A stretch of DNA of 64,000 nt from contig NZ_CP132932.1 in assembly GCF_040358985.1 (NCBI RefSeq), forward strand, positions 496,001-560,000, read 5' to 3'. Shown one piece after another: positions 7,423 to 15,732 of this stretch (the first letter of the stretch is position 1; each line of letters starts with the position of its first letter). The DNA comes from Tunturibacter empetritectus (GTDB lineage: Bacteria > Acidobacteriota > Terriglobia > Terriglobales > Acidobacteriaceae). A program made the translations under genes and the position numbers. Under the pieces are notes generated by a model. It did not search any database, had not been told where the DNA came from, and saw only the letters and a list, made by a program, of their open reading frames with translations.

Positions 7423-7899
7423 CTACCCCTTCACCCGAACATAAAACATCCGTTCATCCCCACCCGCATCTTCAATCGCAATCTCCCCATCCGCCCGCGC
7501 CACCACACTCGGAAACTTCTCCCCCCACTCCACCAGCACCAGCGCATCCGGCTCCTCCGCCATCTCCTCCAGCCCCAGCGTCAACAACTCCCGCTCTGTC
7601 TCCAGCCGATAAAGATCCAGATGAAACAGCCGCACCTTCCGCCCCGCATACTCATGCACCAGCGTAAAAGTAGGGCTAGTCACCTCGTCACTCTCCGCCG
7701 CCCCCAGCGCCGCGGCAATCCCCTTCACCAGCGTCGTCTTCCCCGCCCCCAGATCCCCCCGCAGCACAAACATCTTCGGTGCCGGCAGCAACATCTCCGC
7801 CACCCGCTCCCCCATCGCCAGTGTCCCCGCCTCACTCCGCGTCTTGAACCGTTTCTTCTCCCGCAACTCCAAACTCACGCGCTCGCCCTCTTCCATCAT
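7423..7899 (-). CDS. tsaE: tRNA t6A37 synthesis ATPase TsaE
   Basis: TsaE is the small P-loop ATPase that works with TsaB-TsaD to complete threonylcarbamoyladenosine at A37 of ANN-decoding tRNAs in the cytosol. The 158-residue product shows the Walker A GDLGAGKTTL (about 48-57), the switch-like SPTFTLVHEY, the HLDLYRL segment and the VEWGEKF motif, all diagnostic for TsaE. Length is normal. Two ATGs are adjacent at 7899 and 7896. nnr, which is fused or adjacent to tsaE in many genomes, is about 4.4 kb upstream on the same strand. Confidence 0.92.
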   Translation of the reverse strand: MMEEGERVSLELREKKRFKTRSEAGTLAMGERVAEMLLPAPKMFVLRGDLGAGKTTLVKGIAAALGAAESDEVTSPTFTLVHEYAGRKVRLFHLDLYRLETERELLTLGLEEMAEEPDALVLVEWGEKFPSVVARADGEIAIEDAGGDERMFYVRVKG

Positions 7900-7931
7900 C
7901 TTCTCACCGGGCGAACCCGCATCAGCCCAGA

Positions 7932-8735
7932 CTAATTCGGCTTCTCCTCCCCCTTCCGCCGATCGACCACCCTGTATCCTTCAGGCACCACGAAGTACCT
8001 CGGATCCGGCTCCGACGTAGTCAACTCCGTCGCCGAGAAAAACTGCTTCCCGCTCGTCGGATCGTCGACCTTCGAGATCAGATTGATGCCGAGCTTAGCC
8101 GAGTACCAGAACTCCCGCGTGCTCACCATCGGCAGATCGTTTCCCAGCACCCCGGGATTCAGCGTCACCGTCTCCCGATACCCGACCGTGTCCACTCCGT
8201 TCGAATTGCTTAGCCCCAGATCGTCATGCTGACGAAAACCTTGCCCGTCCGGCAACGGCCCGGTAGTCCCCATCCCTGGCTTATAGACCATCTCCGGCAC
8301 TAACCCATAGGGCCGCACCTCGCAGACCTTTTCGTCGACGCCGCAGTTCAACCACGTGTGCTCCTTCGGATCGGTGATCTGAATGACGTCCATGCGCGAC
8401 TCGATCTTGCTCCCCTTCGGCACCAGCAGCCAGCGCTCCTGGTAGATCCGCCCGCGTCCATCCCGCACAATGCGTCTCTTGTTGACCAGCGTGAACGAGC
8501 CTCCATTTCCCAGGGGCCGCGACCACTCCGTCACCAGCATCATGCTGAACGGAGCACCCGTCAGCGGCGGGATAAAGATACTCTCCATCCTCCCACTCGT
8601 TCCGCCATCCTGTGAGTGAACCACCGGAGGCTCCGGCTTGTTCTCACTCTGAGCAAGAACAAAAGGAGCCACAGCCAGCACAATCAGTGTAACCAGCACA
8701 ATCAAAGGGAGCAGTCTCAACGACAGAACGCGCAT
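7932..8735 (-). CDS. Exported hypothetical protein
   Basis: I do not recognise the family. The chosen ATG at 8735 has GGAGGG 5 nt upstream and starts a 267-residue product with a clear signal peptide (MRVLSLRLLPLIVLVTLIVLA ... FVLAQ). An upstream in-frame ATG at 8870 would add 45 residues, but it lies within the terminator of the next gene and would bury the signal peptide. The mature protein is beta-rich with paired cysteines (NCGVDEKVCEV) that could form a disulfide, and repeated Asn/Gly turns. The tsaE start lies 33 nt beyond its stop, so they may be cotranscribed. Confidence 0.65.
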   Translation of the reverse strand: MRVLSLRLLPLIVLVTLIVLAVAPFVLAQSENKPEPPVVHSQDGGTSGRMESIFIPPLTGAPFSMMLVTEWSRPLGNGGSFTLVNKRRIVRDGRGRIYQERWLLVPKGSKIESRMDVIQITDPKEHTWLNCGVDEKVCEVRPYGLVPEMVYKPGMGTTGPLPDGQGFRQHDDLGLSNSNGVDTVGYRETVTLNPGVLGNDLPMVSTREFWYSAKLGINLISKVDDPTSGKQFFSATELTTSEPDPRYFVVPEGYRVVDRRKGEEKPN

Positions 8736-8832
8736 CCGAACCCTCCGCACCACGGCGAAAGTATAGCCCTGAAATCTCTCAAAGCGACTGGAAAAACAAC
8801 ACACGCAGCCCGGCATCGAGCAACGCATCTCG

Positions 8833-8863
8833 AAAAAAAACGGATGCCCACTGGGAGCATCCG
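8833..8863 (-). terminator. Rho-independent terminator of the phosphodiesterase gene
   Basis: On the minus strand, CGGATGC-TCCCAGTGG-GCATCCG is followed directly by eight T residues. It sits 31 nt after the stop at 8894 and is one of the cleanest intrinsic terminators in the window. Confidence 0.9.
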
Positions 8864-8893
8864 CCTTCAACTATTCCATCTGGTAGAAACCTG

Positions 8894-10591
8894 CTACTGC
8901 AACGGCACTGCCGGAAGAACGCTCGTTCCTTCGATGCGAACAGCATCCAGCGCCCTGGGATCGAGACCCAGAGCCTTCAGGATGGTAGGCGCAACCTGAG
9001 CGGTGCCTACCTCTTCACGAACCGTACGCGCCCGGAAGGAGGAGTGCGACAACAGCAGCACAACATTCGTATCGTCATGCGCAAACCCGCCGTGTTCAGA
9101 CAGCTTTGCACTGCTACCGGAATAGGTAACGCCCACATTCGGAGTCACGATGATATCCGGCGTGCGCGGATCTTCCGTCGGCTTGTTGAAGTTCAACGCG
9201 AGCGAAGGGCCATAGTAAATCTGACCAAGCGCGATGCCGGTGGCAGAAGCATTCTCTTCCAGAATCTTCACGCTGGCCTCCGTCTCAGACGAACTCTTCA
9301 GCCAGAGCAGCGAGACATCATCTTCCGTCGGTCCGATGCCAGTGGGGTTGTTCGTCGACTCCGAGTACGGAATAAAGCCTGCATTCGAGAGTAGCGTAGC
9401 GGGCGAAGTTCCGTTGATCAGCTGAGAGACATACCGGCTGGAGTCGATCGGCGACTGACCGTGCTTGGCCGTAATCACGATCATCGTCGAGTCGTAAAGA
9501 CCCTGTTCCTTCAGCTCTCTTACAAACTCGCCAATTGACGCATCGACAAACTTGATCTCCCCCAGAAGTGCCGCGGTCGGTGTCCCCGCTGCATCCAGAT
9601 ATCCACCCTTCACTCCATTGCTCTTCTCAACCAGCTTCTGTCCTACGCTGACTGCCTGGAAGTTCATCCCGAAGATATTAGGAACGTGAGTCTTTTTGGT
9701 GCCGAGGTGATTCTTGCCTTCAATCTCGTTCAGGATCGCATTGACCTTCAGGGTGTCGTAGCACTGGATGTTATCGAAGCTGTTGGTCCAGGACGAAAGA
9801 TCTGAACCGGAATCGCGGATCGTCTCGCAGGAGTCGCCCGTCGGCGTCTTTACGTTTGGCAGGGCGACTACGTTCGAGTTGATTTCGGGTGAGTAGAAAT
9901 CGTCGAGCGCAATCGGTCCAAGGCCCGAGGAAACCGACGCATAAGCCGGATGTTTATCCGACCACGCCGCATAGCCCCCCGCTGCGTGGATGACGCTGAA
10001 GATGCTGTTGGCACGGACGAAATCCCACGGAAAAACTGGATTGCAGCCGTTGTTCGGATCGCGAACAAGTCTCCGCGAATCGATCGAGTTCAGTCCGCCA
10101 TCGGTCAACGACGCACCCGGTGCCCCACCGTTCAACTTGGTCTGATCAATGTCGATCCCTTCTTCATACTCGGTTCTCGTACCGGTGGGCGTTGTATAAG
10201 GAGTGCAGGGGCCAGCCGCAACGCCATTGCCGGTAGTCTTCGCCGGGGCATCCAGGTTCCGCGCGTAGGCGACATCGTAGTAAACCCCGGTCAGGGCAGG
10301 GCTGCCTCCAGTAACGATCGCCTCCAGGCCGGGAAAGGAATCGGACGGCTTCGAGGTGCTGGCCGAAACATAATTGACCCCGGTCTTGCCAAGCGCCGCA
10401 AGCGCGGGGCAATACGGCTCGCCGTAGTTGACCGTGCTGGTGCCGTTCGCGCAGTTCGCGAAGTCAACAGCATGCAGGCCGTCAACACTGATAAGCAGGA
10501 CCCGCTTAATAGGTGAGTCGTGGTCTTCCGCGATCGCCGAACCGGCCGAACACACAAATGCCGCTAGAGACAGAGCAACTAACTTTTTCAT
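8894..10591 (-). CDS. Exported alkaline phosphatase-family phosphodiesterase
   Basis: A 565-residue protein starting at the ATG 10591 (GGAGGG 4-5 nt upstream), with a signal peptide (MKKLVALSLAAFVCSAGSAIA). It belongs to the alkaline phosphatase superfamily, type I phosphodiesterase/nucleotide pyrophosphatase branch. The first metal site is LLISVDGLHAVDF, the nucleophile region is KPSDSFPGLEAIVTGG (Ser or Thr nucleophile), a metal His lies in ITAKHGQSP, and HGGFAHDDTNVVLL is the conserved C-terminal metal motif. It is expected in the periplasm, cleaving phosphodiester or phosphomonoester bonds of an unknown substrate. It has its own terminator at 8833-8863. Confidence 0.85.
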   Translation of the reverse strand: MKKLVALSLAAFVCSAGSAIAEDHDSPIKRVLLISVDGLHAVDFANCANGTSTVNYGEPYCPALAALGKTGVNYVSASTSKPSDSFPGLEAIVTGGSPALTGVYYDVAYARNLDAPAKTTGNGVAAGPCTPYTTPTGTRTEYEEGIDIDQTKLNGGAPGASLTDGGLNSIDSRRLVRDPNNGCNPVFPWDFVRANSIFSVIHAAGGYAAWSDKHPAYASVSSGLGPIALDDFYSPEINSNVVALPNVKTPTGDSCETIRDSGSDLSSWTNSFDNIQCYDTLKVNAILNEIEGKNHLGTKKTHVPNIFGMNFQAVSVGQKLVEKSNGVKGGYLDAAGTPTAALLGEIKFVDASIGEFVRELKEQGLYDSTMIVITAKHGQSPIDSSRYVSQLINGTSPATLLSNAGFIPYSESTNNPTGIGPTEDDVSLLWLKSSSETEASVKILEENASATGIALGQIYYGPSLALNFNKPTEDPRTPDIIVTPNVGVTYSGSSAKLSEHGGFAHDDTNVVLLLSHSSFRARTVREEVGTAQVAPTILKALGLDPRALDAVRIEGTSVLPAVPLQ

Positions 10592-10816
10592 GAAACCCTC
10601 CGGCAACGAAAACTACAGAGTCGCCACCAGACTGTCATTGCGGAATGATGAAAATTCGATAAACCAGAAAAATCGCCTGAAAAGAATCCCCTAATCGGGT
10701 GACGTTTTCATAGCGTCGAATTTGTCTGTTACCCGTTCGACAAAAAGATGCCGCCAGGCGCGTCCTGACACTAGAACCGTCTCCCACAACACTGAACTAG
10801 AGGCGCATCGACTCAA

Positions 10817-11320
10817 TCAGTCCTCTCGTCTCAGAAAACGAAACGTCTCAAGCCATCGCCACGGTCCCCCCAGATACTCCCAAAGGTCGAACCCGCAAGC
10901 CTCCACCCGCATCGGTTGAAAACTCTGCCGCAGATCCTCCAGCAGAACGCGCGCTGCCTCCACTGTCGCTTTGTTCTGTACCACAATGTGAGGCGCGAAT
11001 CGCTGCCGATCTTGCGCAGAAAGCCATGCTGCAAAGACACCCGCCAAATCCCCATGCAAGCGCTGCAGCACAGGCGATGCCAGCGTATACGCCACCCCAT
11101 AACCCAGCGACCGGACTCCTGTCACTTCGACAGCAAACTTCGCCTCAACCCTGGCCGCCTCAGCCAGAGCCGTCCGAACCTCAGGAACATCAGGCAGCCG
11201 ATGGAACAAGGTCAGATGAGCAGGAATCAAATTGCGCGCCACCGGAAAGTGAAGCCGCCGCAGCCGCTCGAAATGCCTCTGAGAAGCCTCATCCAGCCGC
11301 AACGTAACAAGGCAAGTCAT
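10817..11320 (-). CDS. 2'-5' RNA ligase superfamily protein
   Basis: A 167-residue cytosolic protein of the LigT/2H phosphoesterase superfamily, with two HxT/V-type catalytic motifs: HLT (35-37) in IPAHLTLFHRLP and HIV in RFAPHIVVQNKA about 85 residues later. Such proteins ligate or hydrolyse 2'-5' or cyclic phosphodiester bonds in RNA or nucleotides; the substrate here is unknown. I chose the ATG at 11320. A frame extension to the ATG at 11386 would add 22 residues that are encoded by a displaced copy of the nnr 3' end and match nothing in the family. Confidence 0.78.
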   Translation of the reverse strand: MTCLVTLRLDEASQRHFERLRRLHFPVARNLIPAHLTLFHRLPDVPEVRTALAEAARVEAKFAVEVTGVRSLGYGVAYTLASPVLQRLHGDLAGVFAAWLSAQDRQRFAPHIVVQNKATVEAARVLLEDLRQSFQPMRVEACGFDLWEYLGGPWRWLETFRFLRRED

Positions 11321-11353
11321 AGCGCGAAACAGTTGCGCGTCATCATCAACTCC

Positions 11354-11449
11354 GCAATCCGCAGATCCAAACCAGCTCATCGTCATCCGATACCGAAACG
11401 CTCCGAAAGATGTGTAACCGTATCATCGCAAGTACAGTATCCTCATTAT
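11354..11449 (-). repeat. Displaced copy of the nnr 3' end
   Basis: This segment aligns over about 100 bases with the last part of nnr (12357-12466), with scattered substitutions and a few small gaps. A 23-bp stretch is identical between the two (11402-11424 and 12414-12436), in direct orientation 1,012 bp apart. The copies bracket the AT-richer degraded gene at 11504-12278. The pattern resembles the displaced end of a gene used as an integration target, although no integrase is present. Confidence 0.75.
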
Positions 11450-11468
11450 TTCTTGAAGTTGAAACAAC

Positions 11469-11484
11469 GGCTCCGAAGGGAGCC
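11469..11484 (-). terminator. Weak hairpin downstream of degraded gene
   Basis: GGCTCC-GAAG-GGAGCC is a perfect 6-bp stem 20 nt past the stop of the degraded gene on the minus strand. Only a weak T-rich tail (GTTGTTT) follows. Confidence 0.4.
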
Positions 11485-11503
11485 AGTCCCAGCTTCAAAA
11501 AAT

Positions 11504-12278
11504 CTAGCTCAACAATTCATCTCCACTGAAATCGAAACTATCTACGTGATTTCCGTTCTCGTAACGCTCAAAGCGGAGAGCATCGTGAAAAATCGTCTCT
11601 ACAATCCATATCTCATGAACCTTGGCCAGTTGGGGAAACGATGTTCTCCGCTTCTCAAATTTCCTCTAACATGCTCGTCGGAAAAAGATTCATGTGTTGG
11701 CGTTCAAGAAGAAGAATGCGTTTATCGGCTTCGACATTCGCCAGCTTCGCCGAGGTCGTTTTCAATCTGCTGCCGACGAATTTGCAAAATTCCCTTTCTC
11801 TCAGCGGAATTGGTGTCATTGAGTGGGACCACTTTGACGTTTAGCGTGATGTCGCTAGCCTCCGTGACTGGACAGATATATTGCGAATGCCCTTGGCGAC
11901 TAAGGAGTTTCCTATTAGATTTAAGCCAATCGTGTACTGCGTTTACCATTACGATGCGCTCGCCTCTTGCTCTTCGATTTAAAACACCGACGGGTATGAA
12001 TACTTGTGTCCGAGAATGGTCAACGATTTATCATTTTCAATCTCGAGGAAAAACTCTTCGAAAGATACAAAATCCTCTTTGTCGCGCTGAAATGGTTCAA
12101 TAAGCGTGTGCTCGATGGCGAGGGTCCTTCCGTCGGAACTTCTAGTCACAAATGCATCAACCCCGCCGGGCATCGTGAGATCGGGGCAAAAGATATCCTC
12201 GCCGGCCCAAGAACCATTTTCATAGGCAGAACAAAATCGTTGAATTAACGTATCTTCTCGTAATTCTTTGGTACGCAT
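11504..12278 (-). pseudogene. Degraded unknown gene with three frameshifts
   Basis: From the ATG at 12278 the frame encodes 99 residues (MRTKELREDTLIQRF ... LTILGHKYSY) and then shifts near 11990 into IPVGVLNRRARGERIV, MVNAVHDWLKSN and onward. A second shift near 11740 leads into KLANVEADKRILLLERQ and MNLFPTSMLEEI. A third near 11668 leads into EKRRTSFPQLAKVHEIWIVE and ends FSGDELLS at the TAG 11504-11506. Joined, this makes about 255 residues that read as one sensible protein. I do not recognise the family; the VDAFVTRSSDGRTLAIEHT segment is the most motif-like part. The region is visibly less GC-rich than its flanks, which suggests acquired DNA now decaying. Three independent shifts make sequencing error unlikely. 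Confidence 0.75.
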
Positions 12279-12343
12279 AGCTTGAATGTTCTTTTTGATG
12301 ATCGCTCCGCTGAGCCCCTCTATCCAAAACGAAGCGTATTAGT

Positions 12344-13963
12344 CTAAAAGCCCGCCCGCAAACCACAGATCCAGATAAGCCCATCCGCATCCCGCACCCG
12401 ATAGCGAAACGCATCCGAAAGATGTGTAACCGTATCGGTTGCAAGTACAGTATGCTCATCCATTGCATGCGCCGCAAAATCAGCCGCCAGTCCATGCAGA
12501 TACACCGCAGCCTCCACCGCCCGCGCCACATCGTTCGGATACTGCGCCAGCATCCCCGCCACAATCCCTGTCAGAATATCTCCGCTCCCACCCTTCGCCA
12601 TCGCCGGATTCCCACTCGTATTCACCCCAATCGAGCCATCCGGATGCGCAATCAGCGTCCGCCACCCCTTTAGCACCAGCGTCAGCTTGTGCTCCATCGC
12701 AAACCTCCGCGCCAGTCCCACCCGATCCGCCTCCACCTCCTTCACCGTCATCCCAGCCAGCCGCGCCATCTCCCCCGGATGCGGCGTCAGCACCATCACC
12801 CGCCCCTCGCCATTCAGCAGCTCCGTCTTTCCCTCAAACGCATTCAGCGCATCTGCATCGATCACCACCGGCACCGACGTCTTCTCCACGATCTGCCGTG
12901 CAAACGCCGGCGCATCCCCCTCAGTCGACAGCCCCGGCCCCACCGCCACCACCGAGATCTTCTTCACCAGCGCATCCAGCTTCGCGCCATCCAGGTTCTT
13001 GAATGAAACCGAACCCTTGGTCCCCTCCGCCAGCGGCACCGTCATCAACTCCGGCGCAATCCCCGCCACCAAATCCAGAATGCTCTTCGGCACCGCAGCC
13101 GTCACCAGCCCAGCTCCCGCCCGCAGACACGCCAGCGACGCCATCGCCGGAGCCCCCGCCTTCCCGTAACTCCCCCCAACCACCAGCACATGACCAAACC
13201 TGCCCTTATTCGAGTTCACATCCCGCGGCCTCTCCGCCATCGCCTTCGCCGAACCCGCCCAGGTAAACCCGCTCGCCGAAACCACCGCATCCTCAGGCGA
13301 CCCGATCCCCGCGACCACCACCGGACCAAACACCCCGCCGGTCCTCTCATTGCGCGTCAGATGCCCAAACACATGCGCAATCTTGGGCGCGGTAAACGTC
13401 ACCACCCCATCCGCCCGAAACGACCCCTCCGCCGTCTGCTCCTTCGAGTTCGCATCCCAGCCCGAAGGCAGATCCACCGCCACCACCGGTGTTCCCAGCC
13501 CCTCCACCATCCTCCGCAACGAAACCGCAAGCCCGCGCAGCGGCGGCTTGAATCCCGTCCCCACCACAGCGTCCAACAGTAACTCCGCCTCGTTCATCAC
13601 ACCTGCACAAGCCGTCAGACCACCCTCATCCACCACCTCATCCACCGCAACCGACGAGAACTCCTGCCTTAGCCTCCTAAGCGCCGTCGCCGCCTCCCCC
13701 TTCACCTCAGCCACCCGTCCCAGCAACACCACGCGAACCGAACGTCCCGCCTGCGCCAGCACTCGCGCCGCAACAAAACCATCCCCACCGTTGTTCCCCC
13801 TCCCGCACAATGCCACCACCCGAATCGCCGCCGGATACTGCCTCAGACAAAACTGCGCTACCGCCCCACCAGCCGCCTCCATCAATCTGTCCAGCGAAAT
13901 CCCAAACTCTTCTGCAGTCCATCGATCCACCGACTGCATCTCTGTCGCCGTAAGAATCTTCAT
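12344..13963 (-). CDS. nnr: Bifunctional NAD(P)H-hydrate epimerase/dehydratase
   Basis: This cytosolic metabolite-repair enzyme epimerises S/R-NAD(P)HX and then dehydrates it back to NAD(P)H. The N-terminal YjeF_N epimerase domain (1-220) shows GRGNNGGDGFVAARVL and the VDLPSGWD segment. The C-terminal ribokinase-like dehydratase domain (about 240-510) has VVGGSYGKAGAP, LTPHPGEMARL and the anion-hole motif GNPAMAKGGSGDILTG. The 539-residue length is normal for the fused form. About 20 residues past the last helix (DADGLIWICGLRAGF) are probably not conserved, and this 3' end is duplicated 1 kb away beside a degraded gene. A hairpin lies 81 nt upstream of the ATG. Confidence 0.93.
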   Translation of the reverse strand: MKILTATEMQSVDRWTAEEFGISLDRLMEAAGGAVAQFCLRQYPAAIRVVALCGRGNNGGDGFVAARVLAQAGRSVRVVLLGRVAEVKGEAATALRRLRQEFSSVAVDEVVDEGGLTACAGVMNEAELLLDAVVGTGFKPPLRGLAVSLRRMVEGLGTPVVAVDLPSGWDANSKEQTAEGSFRADGVVTFTAPKIAHVFGHLTRNERTGGVFGPVVVAGIGSPEDAVVSASGFTWAGSAKAMAERPRDVNSNKGRFGHVLVVGGSYGKAGAPAMASLACLRAGAGLVTAAVPKSILDLVAGIAPELMTVPLAEGTKGSVSFKNLDGAKLDALVKKISVVAVGPGLSTEGDAPAFARQIVEKTSVPVVIDADALNAFEGKTELLNGEGRVMVLTPHPGEMARLAGMTVKEVEADRVGLARRFAMEHKLTLVLKGWRTLIAHPDGSIGVNTSGNPAMAKGGSGDILTGIVAGMLAQYPNDVARAVEAAVYLHGLAADFAAHAMDEHTVLATDTVTHLSDAFRYRVRDADGLIWICGLRAGF

Positions 13964-14043
13964 CTTTCCCTTCTACCCGATTCCCCCGCCGAAGCCAAGA
14001 CGCCGCTGCTCCGCTTTCACCCCATCCACACACGAAACACAAC

Positions 14044-14080
14044 AGCAAAGCCCAACCTCAAACGAGGTCGGGCCTTTGCT
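14044..14080 (-). terminator. Hairpin between the penicillin-binding protein gene and nnr
   Basis: AGCAAAG...CTTTGCT forms the outer arms and CCTC...GAGG the inner arms, with one bulged base, around an AAAC loop. On the minus strand the tail is GTTGTGTTT. It lies 216 nt past the upstream gene's stop and 81 nt before nnr. The rest of 13964-14295 shows no gene. Confidence 0.5.
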
Positions 14081-14295
14081 GAATTCAACTCAAAAAAGAG
14101 AGGACTGGACTCAACTCAAGTAGAGGGAATAAAGATCCAGCTCCAATAAAGGGACAAAGACGAAAATAAATCCCAAAAAATGGCACTTTTTTAGCAACGC
14201 AAAAACACGCTGCCAGACACCACCTCTTCACCACCGAAACACCACGCTGCCACCACGTTCTTACCAGCGCTTTTCACCACGTTTTGCCCCAACCC

Positions 14296-15591
14296 CTACT
14301 CAGAACCGCCCATAACGCCATTGCTTTCAACCGTCTGCTTCTGCAAGAAATAATCCTTATTCCACAGCGCCCGGTAGAACTCCCCGGTCAACTCAGCCGC
14401 CTTCGGCCCAAAGGTAGGACGTCCCCCCTCGAGAAAAAACACTGTAACTATCTGACCCTTCGGAGTATCCGCAAACGACCCGAACCACCCAAATCGAGTG
14501 CCGTTATTTGAGCACGTCCCAGTCTTGCCCATCACCGGAAACTGGCTGAAGTTAGCCCGCAGAGACCGCGCCGTTCCATACTCTACCGCGCCCGACATCC
14601 CCACCGAGATCTCAGGAATCAGCGGAGCAATATCCAGAACCCGCTTCACCTTCGGTTCAAACGTAGCCACATCCTCTGCAGTTTCGGGATGTTGCAGATA
14701 ATAAAGAGTCCCGCCATTCGCGATTGCCGAAACCAGCGCACCCAATTGCAGCGGAGTCATCGAAACACTCTCGCCAAATGAGCACATCCTGCCCACTCCA
14801 CCCAGCGACGCCGGCAGCACCTCATCTGGATACGTCCCCAGCTGCTCACCTTGAATGTGATATCCAGCCAGCTCGCCAAGCCCAAATTCATTGGCGTAAT
14901 GTTTCACCCGCTCAAACCCGAGCTGCCGTCCAAGCGTCTCAAAATAAAGGTTATTCGAGTGAGCCAGAGCATCGGTCATGGTCATGTGGTAGCGTCCGCC
15001 CAGGTTCACAGGGGTATCCTTGCGAACGATCCCCTCCTCAAGCGCCGCTAAGGCCACCGTCAGCTTAATCGTCGAGCAGGGTTCAGCCCCCCGCGATAGC
15101 GCCAGCTTTTGGTTCACCATCGCCAGAATTCGCCCCGTCGAGGGATCAATCGCGATCGCCGTGCCATTCATATTGCCCAGAGCTTCAATCGCCGCCGCGC
15201 GAACCAGAGGATCCTCGCCCTCCACCACATCACCGAGCGTCAGATTGTCGGCAAACGAACTCGCCGAAAAGTGTTCCTGGTAACGCGTCCGCCGTACCGC
15301 CAAAGTCGGCCGGGCTCCCCGATGGCGCCCCACAACCCCATGCGTTGCAACAACGTGCGTCCTACCCCCATAAGAACCAGAACGAGTCGAACCTGAATGA
15401 GCCGAACCCGCGTGCGAAGCCCCCGAACGAGCCCTGACAGTAGTGGCAACTCGCGTCGTACCAGCGGAGTGTCGCCTGGCCTTCCCGGTTGGAGTCGTCC
15501 CACTTGCAGTCGTCGCGGCGTTAGCACCCACTCCAGCACCCAGAACAAGGCCGAAGAGGAGCGCGCCAAAAACCTTCAATGATCTCGACAC
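14296..15591 (-). CDS. Small exported penicillin-binding transpeptidase
   Basis: A 431-residue serine transpeptidase-fold protein starting at a GTG, with GAGGG about 8 nt upstream. The signal peptide (residues 1-25) is followed by a Ser/His/Arg/Gly-rich low-complexity stretch (35-100). The catalytic triad of motifs is complete: STIK (173-176), SNN (212-214) and KTGT (356-359). There is no PBP dimerisation domain, so the protein resembles class D beta-lactamase-like or stand-alone PBPs rather than FtsI. It should act in the periplasm on peptidoglycan stem peptides, or bind beta-lactams; which of the two cannot be told. It lies directly downstream of ftsZ on the same strand (141 nt gap), which favours a wall role. 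Confidence 0.8.
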   Translation of the reverse strand: MSRSLKVFGALLFGLVLGAGVGANAATTASGTTPTGKARRHSAGTTRVATTVRARSGASHAGSAHSGSTRSGSYGGRTHVVATHGVVGRHRGARPTLAVRRTRYQEHFSASSFADNLTLGDVVEGEDPLVRAAAIEALGNMNGTAIAIDPSTGRILAMVNQKLALSRGAEPCSTIKLTVALAALEEGIVRKDTPVNLGGRYHMTMTDALAHSNNLYFETLGRQLGFERVKHYANEFGLGELAGYHIQGEQLGTYPDEVLPASLGGVGRMCSFGESVSMTPLQLGALVSAIANGGTLYYLQHPETAEDVATFEPKVKRVLDIAPLIPEISVGMSGAVEYGTARSLRANFSQFPVMGKTGTCSNNGTRFGWFGSFADTPKGQIVTVFFLEGGRPTFGPKAAELTGEFYRALWNKDYFLQKQTVESNGVMGGSE

Positions 15592-15732
15592 AGGCGTTCC
15601 CTCTTAATGATTTGACTGCAATCGAACTGCCATCGATCCACAATTCGTCTAATAAAACACTAATTCAACACCATCTCTCAAAGTAGCGCCGTTCCCCATT
15701 CGTGCTACTCCCCACGAAATCAGTGGTACGCC

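Noticed and set aside
14296-15591. Considered as a second FtsI or as a true class D beta-lactamase.
   Set aside because: It lacks the PBP dimerisation domain of FtsI, and sequence alone does not separate a beta-lactamase from a small transpeptidase, so it is called generically.
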